From an uncultured Halomicronema sp. (GTDB lineage Bacteria > Cyanobacteriota > Cyanobacteriia > Phormidesmidales > Phormidesmidaceae), in the NCBI GenBank assembly GCA_937897665.1, contig CALCPB010000435.1, positions 1-9,017 on the forward strand: DNA of 9,017 nt. The letters are read 5' to 3'. The notes under the pieces were generated by a model. The model was not told the DNA's origin. It was given only the letters and a program-made list of their open reading frames with translations, and ran no database searches. Positions 1 to 5,368 of this stretch are shown here, in pieces. Each line of letters opens with the position of its first letter. The stretch's first letter is position 1. The position numbers were made by a program, and so were the translations under genes.

Positions 1-95
1 CAAGGGGGCGAAGGGGAAAGGATGTGTAGCTAGATTTTAGAGAATCGGTATTACCCGTTGTCGTAGTGGGATTGAGCAGTGGCTTCCCAAACAAT

Positions 96-125
96 GCGCC
101 CTGGCGGTCATGACCGCCAGGGCGC
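96..125 (-). terminator. Perfect 30-nt palindrome, likely terminator after the NfeD-like gene
   Basis: Arms 96-110 (GCGCCCTGGCGGTCA) and 111-125 are exact reverse complements with no spacer, so the RNA would fold as a very GC-rich stem. It lies 18 bp past the stop of the minus-strand NfeD-like gene, where a terminator is expected. On the minus strand the stem is followed by ATTGTTTGGG, only weakly U-rich, so this is not a textbook intrinsic terminator. An mRNA 3'-end stabilising stem or a bidirectional element is also possible. Confidence 0.55.
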
Positions 126-143
126 TTGGTGAATGCCGATAGT

Positions 144-455
144 TTACGACGCGATCGCACTGACCGACATTGGCTCAACGACAAGAATGTTGGCTCGTCG
201 CCCTAAGACCCGCACCTCTGTGCCTAACGGAATCGTCAGGGCGCGATCGCAGTAGGCTCGCCAACGCACACCCTGAAACTTTACCCGGCCCAGCTGACCC
301 GGCTCAATGTCAGTCTTAACGACCGCCATCGCCTCGTCGTCCGAGTGCCAAGCAATAGAGTCGTCGCCAAAAAGGTCATCCGTTAAGGGATAAGTAGTCT
401 CGAGGAAATTCGCTTCCCCCACTTCAGGACTGAAAAATGTATTCATTAAACTCAT
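144..455 (-). CDS. NfeD-like C-terminal (OB-fold) domain protein, short soluble form
   Basis: A 103-residue protein whose second half (about residues 46-95) resembles the small beta-barrel domain at the C-terminus of NfeD proteins. The pattern is G-Q-L-G-R-V-K-F-Q-G-V-R-W-R-A, then I-P-L-G-T-E-V-R-V-L and a closing I-L-V-V-E-P strand. NfeD proteins usually work with stomatin/SPFH partners in membrane quality control, and that role is inferred here from the fold only. The usual N-terminal transmembrane helices are absent; instead there is an acidic 45-residue leader. The ATG at 455 is chosen because GGGAG precedes it by about 6 nt; an upstream in-frame ATG at 500 has no such site. No SPFH gene is visible in the window. 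It lies downstream of the two small peptide genes on the same strand, separated from them by a hairpin, so it may be a separate transcription unit. Confidence 0.75.
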   Translation of the reverse strand: MSLMNTFFSPEVGEANFLETTYPLTDDLFGDDSIAWHSDDEAMAVVKTDIEPGQLGRVKFQGVRWRAYCDRALTIPLGTEVRVLGRRANILVVEPMSVSAIAS

Positions 456-571
456 GACGATCTCCCTTCGCGAGAACCACCCTAAGCCTAGTAATTCCAC
501 TCAAACAGCAGCAATGCGTTTTGATTCTGATTTGGTAGAGAAAACATCAGTCCGCGCTATAGCAAACATAA

Positions 572-601
572 GCAGTCGATCTCTTTGGAGAGATCGACTG
601 C
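572..601 (-). terminator. 13-bp perfect stem-loop downstream of the small peptide genes
   Basis: Arms 572-584 (GCAGTCGATCTCT) and 589-601 are exact reverse complements around a four-base TTGG loop. The hairpin is 40 bp past the stop of the minus-strand peptide gene at 641-808 and upstream of the NfeD-like gene. On the minus strand it is followed by TTATGTTTGC, a weak U-tract. It is likely a terminator or a processing stem between the two units. The unusually exact stem makes a chance match unlikely. Confidence 0.5.
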
Positions 602-640
602 GAAAACGGTTCCGCCCGTCGTCGTCAGTCCTAGTGCACT

Positions 641-808
641 TCAGCTCCAATCATCAGCCGTCCGCATTGCCGACGTAGTACTTCCCCCCAGCGGCGGCGC
701 GCCTCCCTGAGGCTGATAACTCGCTGATTCGGAGGCAGGGGCCATCAAGCCCAAGCCAACCAAAAGCATCAGAGTCCCTAAACAGTTTTTGACCGCAATA
801 AAAGGCAT
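641..808 (-). CDS. Small exported peptide A (55 aa, signal peptide plus Pro/Gly-rich motif)
   Basis: I do not recognise a named family. The 55-residue product has a short N-region with one Lys (residue 7), a hydrophobic core at about residues 10-22 (L-G-T-L-M-L-L-V-G-L-G-L-M), and a small-residue stretch A-P-A-S-E-S-A-S that could hold a signal peptidase I site. The predicted mature part begins near YQPQGGAPPLGG and ends in a polar tail. The ATG at 808 is preferred because AAGAGG lies about 8 nt upstream and a perfect TATAAT (838-843, minus) lies about 30 nt upstream; the longer in-frame start at 838 would sit inside that -10 box. The mature motif matches that of the neighbouring peptide gene at 864-1019 in 11 of 17 positions without gaps. 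The motif also recalls the Pro-rich start of mature DUF928 proteins, often met near cyanobacterial CHASE2 genes; that comparison is from memory. Confidence 0.6.
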   Translation of the reverse strand: MPFIAVKNCLGTLMLLVGLGLMAPASESASYQPQGGAPPLGGSTTSAMRTADDWS

Positions 809-837
809 AGAATTAGCCTCTTCTGAAAGATAGTACA

Positions 838-843
838 ATTATA
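838..843 (-). promoter_or_regulatory. Candidate -10 box (TATAAT) for small peptide A
   Basis: The minus strand reads TATAAT here, a perfect sigma-70-type -10 hexamer, 29 nt upstream of the ATG at 808. It lies in the AT-rich spacer between the two peptide genes. No good -35 hexamer is seen at 17-18 nt, so it would be a promoter with a weak or activator-dependent -35. If used, the leader would be about 20-25 nt and would include the AAGAGG ribosome-binding site. Confidence 0.4.
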
Positions 844-863
844 CTAAATTTCGGAGAAGCTAT

Positions 864-1019
864 TTATCCAGAGGTTGAGCTTCTGCCGGGTGGGGGATCG
901 CCCCCCTGAGGAACATAATCGGCAAAGGCCTGACCGTTTAATTGAAAAACGGTGGCGATCGCCAACAAGCTAACTAACAAAATCTTTATCCTAATAGAGC
1001 TCAATGGAGGAAATAACAT
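864..1019 (-). CDS. Small exported peptide B (51 aa), paralogue of peptide A
   Basis: A 51-codon gene translated by hand from the minus strand. The N-region carries R10 and K12. A hydrophobic core follows (I-L-L-V-S-L-L-A-I-A-T-V-F, about residues 13-25), then G-Q-A-F-A-D, a plausible A-x-A-like signal peptidase site. The predicted mature peptide is only about 17-18 residues, near YVPQGGDPPPGRSSTSG. This aligns without gaps to the mature start of the neighbouring peptide at 11 of 17 positions. The ATG at 1019 is the only ATG giving a full signal peptide, but it lacks a clear Shine-Dalgarno. It starts 44 bp after the stop of the CHASE2 kinase on the same strand, so co-transcription is plausible. 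Function unknown. The paralogy and secretion signals argue that this is a real gene and not a chance frame. Confidence 0.6.
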   Translation of the reverse strand: MLFPPLSSIRIKILLVSLLAIATVFQLNGQAFADYVPQGGDPPPGRSSTSG

Positions 1020-1063
1020 GGTTATTTACAACTTAGATAATGATTCAATAAAGTATGCACCTA

Positions 1064-3055
1064 TTATTGACTAGAAGGCCACGAAAGCTCACAAACTGTG
1101 CCGTTGCCGTCTCTTTTTGAAAAGCGAGAAAACTTGCCGCTTAGCATTAATTCTAATCGATAGGAAGATTGGGTTCCATCCCCGATATGTGTAGATTGGA
1201 TGCCCGGCCCGTTGTCTTCTATCTTTAAACTGTAAAAATCGTTGATATTTTTGCCTAAGACCTGAATTCGCGTTGTGCCGAGTGCGTGCTTGCCGATATT
1301 TTGTAGAGATTCTTCGAGGAACCAGCACAACTGTCTTTTGACATCTAAGTTGAGTTGTTTACAGTTAAAGGGCTCAATTGAAACTGCCCGCACCTTAATC
1401 GTTTCAAATCCCGGTAGTTTGCGCTTCACAGCCAAGCTATAGACCTCGTAGAGCACTTCATGCATGGGATGAGTCAGGTCTAATTTAATATCTCCTTGAG
1501 AGTAGAAAAAATATACGTCGCCGATCGCTTCTTGCCGCAACCGCTCACCCACCCCTCTGATCTCTTGATTCAGAGCTCTGAGTTCTTCCAACACAAAAGA
1601 CTGCTCAGTGTTGCCATCTTTGGCACTCCGCAAAAGACTCGACAGCCGCTGTAATGGCCCCGCATGAATGGCACTAAAAGCACGCTCAATTGCTTTGCGT
1701 CGTTCGGCCTCGAGCACTTGCACTTCGACCAAGGCGGCCTCTTGGTTGCGTAGCGCACTGCGCTGGCTGCGATAGTTAAATCCTAAATAGGTAATCCCCG
1801 CTAGGGGAAGGCTCATCGCCATCGGGGCCACCGGCAGCCATAGGCCAAACCGATACAGGATCAGATAGCATGCGCCGACTGCTATCAGCGTCACAATCGC
1901 GAGGCTGATCATGCTTCTCAGCGTCGAGCGAAAAGAGATGCTCATGGCAATGCCAATCAATCCCGCTGACACAATCAGAATATCTTCACTCCAAAACGGG
2001 ATGCCCCGAATCAGTGGGCGAGCATCGATGACTGAGCGGATGATTTGGCTGGTGGCATGGGCTTCTAACTCAGGCCCTGTAATGCCAATGCGAGGTGAAA
2101 TATCGCGGGTCTCATAGTCCTGCATGAGGTTAGAAGAAGCTGAAACGGGCAAAAATCGTGGGAAATATGCGTCAATTTCATCGACGATGACAACTTTATC
2201 CGTCAAGGCTTCAAGCTCTGGAGATCGGTCAACCAATTGTGAGGCTTCTATAATCTCGAAGGTGGCAGAACCCGATCTGAAATTCAGTAGGGTTTGGATC
2301 TTGCTGATATCAGCTTCCCGAACATATCCACCCGAATTTTCTTCCAAAATGGGAATTGGCATAAAGTCCGGCGATTCAGGCTCTTTGAAAATCGGAATAT
2401 CAGGATTAGTCGGGTGATTTTCGAGGACATAGCCTCGTTGCGTCGTTAAATACGTTTCGGCAAGTTTGAAAGAAAACGAAAACCTAAATGGATTATCAGT
2501 TGCATCTTCGTTTTCATCGGGCAAATAAGCGCCCACAAACACCCGCCTGATGCGACCATCGCGATCAAGGGGCACGTCATTCAAGCCAACCTGAGTTTGC
2601 GCTACGCGGTCGGACAGAGGAGCAATGGGTGGGATGGGTCGAGGCGGTAAGACTTTTTCAACAGTAATGAGATTTTCATGGGTTTCAAACAGGTCGAGCA
2701 GCTGTTCTCGACCAGGATCATCACTAAACTCTTCTCGAAAGACGTTCAGACCCACGACTGCCGGTTCCGCCGAGAGAATGATTTCTAACAGCTGAGCGAG
2801 TTGTGACTCGGAAAGATTCTCATCCACCCGTACCGGGTCTTGCTCGATCAGAACGATCACGACTTGCTCATCAATGCCTGCCGCCGGGCGGCTCCGCAAA
2901 AAAACATCCAATACCGCCAGTTCTAGGGTGGCAAACAGCCCCAGCCAGCGAGCCGCAACCAAGCCCGCAATCATGACGTACCCTACCGGCCAGCGAGAAG
3001 ATTGCTGAAAGAAGCTTTGAGCGCCTGTGAAAGAGGCTTTTAAGAACGGCAGCAT
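1064..3055 (-). CDS. CHASE2-domain membrane sensor histidine kinase
   Basis: A 663-residue two-component sensor. A first hydrophobic segment (about 24-48) leads into the typical CHASE2 entry E-L-A-V-L-D-V-F-L-R-S-R-P (45-57) and a long extracytoplasmic CHASE2 region to about residue 345. Three closely spaced membrane helices follow (about 356-376, 381-402, 404-426), then a short coiled coil (about 430-460). The candidate phosphoacceptor is H464 in I-H-A-G-P-L-Q-R-L, a NarL-partner-like H box. The HATPase domain has an N box (E-E-S-L-Q-N-I-G-K-H-A, 581-591), a G1 box D-N-G-P-G-I (614-619) and a terminal G-N-G-T-V-C-E-L-S-W-P. Two oddities: Ala follows the His where Asp is usual, and no glycine-rich G2 box is seen before residue 650. 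It starts 10 bp after the response regulator and probably phosphorylates or dephosphorylates it. No HIP1 octamer occurs in its 2 kb. Confidence 0.88.
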   Translation of the reverse strand: MLPFLKASFTGAQSFFQQSSRWPVGYVMIAGLVAARWLGLFATLELAVLDVFLRSRPAAGIDEQVVIVLIEQDPVRVDENLSESQLAQLLEIILSAEPAVVGLNVFREEFSDDPGREQLLDLFETHENLITVEKVLPPRPIPPIAPLSDRVAQTQVGLNDVPLDRDGRIRRVFVGAYLPDENEDATDNPFRFSFSFKLAETYLTTQRGYVLENHPTNPDIPIFKEPESPDFMPIPILEENSGGYVREADISKIQTLLNFRSGSATFEIIEASQLVDRSPELEALTDKVVIVDEIDAYFPRFLPVSASSNLMQDYETRDISPRIGITGPELEAHATSQIIRSVIDARPLIRGIPFWSEDILIVSAGLIGIAMSISFRSTLRSMISLAIVTLIAVGACYLILYRFGLWLPVAPMAMSLPLAGITYLGFNYRSQRSALRNQEAALVEVQVLEAERRKAIERAFSAIHAGPLQRLSSLLRSAKDGNTEQSFVLEELRALNQEIRGVGERLRQEAIGDVYFFYSQGDIKLDLTHPMHEVLYEVYSLAVKRKLPGFETIKVRAVSIEPFNCKQLNLDVKRQLCWFLEESLQNIGKHALGTTRIQVLGKNINDFYSLKIEDNGPGIQSTHIGDGTQSSYRLELMLSGKFSRFSKRDGNGTVCELSWPSSQ

Positions 3056-3065
3056 AGTGGCAGAG

Positions 3066-3758
3066 CTATTCGATTAAGCCTTCATCCCGCGCTTTAAGAC
3101 AGGTGACGATGCGCAGGTTGCGGCCCTCTTCTTTGGCATCTTCGGGGTAGATGCCCAGCACGTCGTAAATTTTGCTCCAGTAGTTGCGCACCATGCTTTC
3201 AGAGACGTGCAGGTGCTTGGCGATCGCCCGATCTTGATACCCATCTTTGCAAGCTAGATCAAGGGTTTCGAGCCACTCGGGCTTGAGTTCGAGTCCAGCT
3301 TTGAGGCTGCGAATATCACGGGTGTGGGTATAGCCCTGCAAAGCCGCCTTGAAACGCTCAAAGGCTTTATCAGTAGCGCTATCTTTGCTCGACACCGTAA
3401 AGCCGCCGCGATGGTTATCAATGTCAGGAATAATCCTCACCAGGGCATCGGGGTAAGAGGTGTGGATGGCAATATTGATTTCGGGATAATCTTTCATCAG
3501 ACTTTTTAAGAACTGAATGCCGAACTCAGTTGCCGCTGGCTCGCCCGGCCCTTCGGGCAGTTGCAGATCGAGCACCAGCAGGTCAGGCCGCAATCGTCGC
3601 ACCGCTTCCCGAGCAGCCTGCAGCGTGGTCAACGTCTCTAGCGCGATGTTGCTGCCAAACCGTTCCAGAATGCTGTGAATCCCGGCCAGGGTCGTGGGAT
3701 GATCTTCGACGACAAAAATTGTTCGCTGCTCACTGCCCGAAGCCACTTTAGAAGTCAT
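3066..3758 (-). CDS. NarL/LuxR-type response regulator
   Basis: A receiver domain followed by a LuxR-type helix-turn-helix, 230 residues from the ATG at 3758. Numbering from that start, the acidic pocket is E18/D19 (V-V-E-D-H-P), the phosphoacceptor is D64 (V-L-D-L-Q-L-P), and the switch residues are T100 (I-H-T-S) and K125 (S-S-K-D). The DNA-binding helices span about 168-203 (L-D-L-A-C-K-D-G-Y-Q-D-R-A-I-A-K-H-L and S-E-S-M-V-R-N-Y-W-S-K-I). The start is uncertain: the frame stays open to an ATG at 3812 and a TTG at 3845, and none has a strong Shine-Dalgarno. 3758 is chosen because receiver domains usually begin within about 15 residues of the start. The gene precedes the CHASE2 kinase by 10 bp, so the two form an operon and a cognate pair. 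Targets are unknown; the adjacent peptide genes are obvious candidates. Confidence 0.87.
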   Translation of the reverse strand: MTSKVASGSEQRTIFVVEDHPTTLAGIHSILERFGSNIALETLTTLQAAREAVRRLRPDLLVLDLQLPEGPGEPAATEFGIQFLKSLMKDYPEINIAIHTSYPDALVRIIPDIDNHRGGFTVSSKDSATDKAFERFKAALQGYTHTRDIRSLKAGLELKPEWLETLDLACKDGYQDRAIAKHLHVSESMVRNYWSKIYDVLGIYPEDAKEEGRNLRIVTCLKARDEGLIE

Positions 3759-4134
3759 CGTCTTGAGAGAAGAGGGAGGCGTAGAGACTGAGGCAGAGGC
3801 GATCGCAACCATGGTAGATGAGGAAAAAGTAAGGGCAAGCAACAAAACCGGACAGCAAGCACGAACGATATCCTCACAGTTTGGCGCAGACCCTGACCAG
3901 GCTCAATAGCGAAAACTACAGCCCCGATAGCAGAAAGATAGACTACTAGCTGGCCGTCGGCAATGCTCTAGATAAAAACCTTCACCCCAACCAGATGAAA
4001 CCGCTCTACACAATCCGTAATCATGCTGTTGCCGATGAGGCCATCGGTCAGGGCGATCGCCCAGAATGACGTTCAGGAGAGAGGGCTACCGACCAGAGTT
4101 AGCAGCTCCAAGCTAGAGCGCTGACATCTCCTGT
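3759..4134. other. Gene-poor spacer between the response regulator and the GNAT remnant
   Basis: About 375 bp, or about 290 bp if the regulator starts at 3845. No convincing gene is present. It should hold the promoter of the regulator-kinase operon, but no clear -35/-10 pair could be picked. Two local palindromes are visible: CCGATG-AGGC-CATCGG at 4032-4047, and GGGCGATCGCCC at 4051-4062, which contains a HIP1 octamer. Short open frames, such as a 24-codon one from the ATG near 3994, show no ribosome site or recognisable content. Confidence 0.5.
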
Positions 4135-4641
4135 TTGTCTCTATTCCCATTGTCATCTGAATTAGATGTGAACCGGCAATTTTATCCGCTCCAGCGTGAC
4201 CAGGCGCTAGCAATTATCAGTTGGCGTTATCCGCCGCCCTATGACGTCTACAACCTTGCGCCGGATGATTTGGCCGATTTGCTCAATCCTCAAAATGCTT
4301 TTTTTGCCCTCATCCAGACCGACAACACCCTCGCCGGATTTTGTTCATTTGGGCCAGACGGACAGGTGAGTGGCGGCAACTATGATGCCACCGCTCTAGA
4401 TATTGGCATGGGCCTGCATCCTGATCTCATCGGTCGGGGACAAGGCCGACACTACGCCATAGCCGTCGCTCGGTATGGCAGCAGCCAGTTTGGTGAGCAA
4501 CGTTTACGCGTTACTATTGCCACGTTCAACATCCGAGCGCAGCGGCTTTAGCAGCAACTGGGATTTGAGCCCGTAGAGCAGTTTTGTCGGACTGGCAGCC
4601 ATCAAACCTTTGTGATTATGGTGGGTGCGATCGCGGGATGA
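4135..4641 (+). pseudogene. GNAT-family N-acetyltransferase interrupted by an in-frame stop
   Basis: The frame encodes a GCN5-related acetyltransferase. It has the entry I-I-S-W-R-Y-P-P-P-Y-D-V-Y (about residues 28-40), a beta strand F-F-A-L-I-Q, and motif A with the acetyl-CoA loop D-I-G-M-G-L-H-P-D-L-I-G-R-G-Q-G (about 89-104). It then reads T-I-A-T-F-N-I-R-A-Q-R-L and hits TAG at 4549-4551. Reading through gives Q-Q-L-G-F-E-P-V and on to F-V-I-M-V, the usual GNAT C-terminus, ending at TGA 4639-4641. The family normally has an aromatic residue, often Trp, at the stop position, so TGG to TAG is the simplest history. The start is also poor: TTG at 4135 or GTG at 4168, with no ATG after the upstream stop at 4114. 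Decay is the best reading; a sequencing error at one base is the alternative. The substrate is unknown. Confidence 0.78.
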
Positions 4642-4663
4642 GGCGTAGTGAGAACTGCGCCTC
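4640..4663. terminator. GNRA-loop hairpin between convergent genes
   Basis: Positions 4640-4649 pair with 4654-4663 (nine Watson-Crick pairs and one G-U) around a GAGA tetraloop, which is of the stable GNRA type. The stem overlaps the TGA that ends the restored GNAT frame, and the convergent lipoprotein gene ends 46 bp further on. It probably stabilises or terminates transcripts. There is no U-tract on the plus side, so a classical intrinsic terminator is not shown. Confidence 0.45.
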
Positions 4664-4708
4664 TGGCCCATCTGACCAGTTAGCGCGCCCCCTCAGCCAT
4701 GCCGCGAT

Positions 4709-5203
4709 TTACTCCTGTTCTGGCGGTTCCTCAATTGTGGGAGCAGCCTCATCCTGTGGAGCAGCCTCGACCTCAGGAGCAGCCTCGCCCGCCGTGCGCG
4801 TCGTTTCTTGCAGGTAATATTCGCCCAGGTCGATATCGCTGATCACAATTTCCTGATATTGCAAAACACCCGTCACACGCACGGTGTCATTGATGGCAGG
4901 AGCGGCATCCGCACTGCGCACCCACACCGTACCAGTGGCATCCGTGAGCTGATACAGCGTGTCTTCTAAAAGGGGCGCGGCTTGCGATACGGTGCCCTCA
5001 ATCTGCAAGGTTTGATCCACGCGATCGCGAGACAGGGTCTCAATCGGTTGGGTCGAGCCGATCAGCTGCGAGACGCGATCGGGGAGATGTACTCCCACCG
5101 TCTCACTAGGTATCGAAGTCTCGGTCGGCTGACTACAGCCCAATAAGAGCAATCCTAAGGACAGCCCGCTCCATTTTTTAAGCTGCCAGATCTGTTGCAA
5201 CAT
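4709..5203 (-). CDS. Putative lipoprotein with OB-fold domain and acidic repeat tail
   Basis: A 164-residue protein with a lipoprotein signal: K9/K10, a Leu-rich core and the lipobox L-L-G-C with C23. It is therefore probably anchored to the plasma or outer membrane. Residues about 62-133 look like a small OB-fold (R-V-D-Q-T-L-Q-I-E-G-T-V, then L-Y-Q-L-T-D-A-T-G-T-V-W-V and D-T-V-R-V-T-G-V-L), resembling the nucleic-acid/BOF-type OB folds of secreted proteins; ligand unknown. The tail has three six-residue units AAPEVE, AAPQDE and AAPTIE, then an acidic end. The ATG at 5203 is chosen because it puts the signal peptide at the N-terminus; the frame is open upstream to 5290 but that extension lacks signal features. 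No strong Shine-Dalgarno is seen. It is divergent from folD and convergent with the GNAT remnant. Confidence 0.75.
   Translation of the reverse strand: MLQQIWQLKKWSGLSLGLLLLGCSQPTETSIPSETVGVHLPDRVSQLIGSTQPIETLSRDRVDQTLQIEGTVSQAAPLLEDTLYQLTDATGTVWVRSADAAPAINDTVRVTGVLQYQEIVISDIDLGEYYLQETTRTAGEAAPEVEAAPQDEAAPTIEEPPEQE
4730..4783 (-). repeat. Three 18-bp tandem repeats in the lipoprotein tail
   Basis: The 11-mer GGAGCAGCCTC recurs at 4740, 4758 and 4776, exactly 18 bp apart. The minus strand of these units encodes the six-residue repeats AAPEVE, AAPQDE and AAPTIE. The period is a multiple of three, so unit gain or loss would keep the frame and change only tail length. Confidence 0.8.
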
Positions 5204-5311
5204 GCCGAATAATTTAGGATAAGCGGTCTCTAAATCTGAGACACTAGAATTCGTAAAATTAGGCCGATGTCGATCAAAGACAACACCCAACCGGGATGCG
5301 GCTGAGGGTGC

Positions 5312-5333
5312 TGAGTCACGTTTGAATGACTCA
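5312..5333. promoter_or_regulatory. Inverted repeat TGAGTCA-N8-TGACTCA upstream of folD
   Basis: Two perfect 7-bp arms, 5312-5318 and 5327-5333, lie 35-57 bp upstream of the folD ATG in the divergent spacer. Arm centres are 15 bp apart. This suits a dimeric regulator or a small leader hairpin. It does not match the NtcA (GTA-N8-TAC) or cyanobacterial LexA pattern. No regulator can be named. Confidence 0.35.
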
Positions 5334-5368
5334 ATGCTTTCTGACCAACAGCGTAACTCAGGATTTTA

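Noticed and set aside
454..678. 74-codon plus-strand frame across the spacer and peptide A gene
   Set aside because: It crosses the hairpin at 572-601, overlaps two better-supported minus-strand genes, and its product is Arg/Ser-rich with no recognisable domain.
3994..4068. 24-codon frame in the spacer before the GNAT remnant
   Set aside because: No ribosome site, no signal sequence and no paralogue nearby; unlike the two peptide genes nothing supports it.
5226..5242. GTCTC-N7-GAGAC inverted repeat upstream of the lipoprotein gene
   Set aside because: Five-base arms are expected by chance in a spacer of this size, and no promoter lines up with it.
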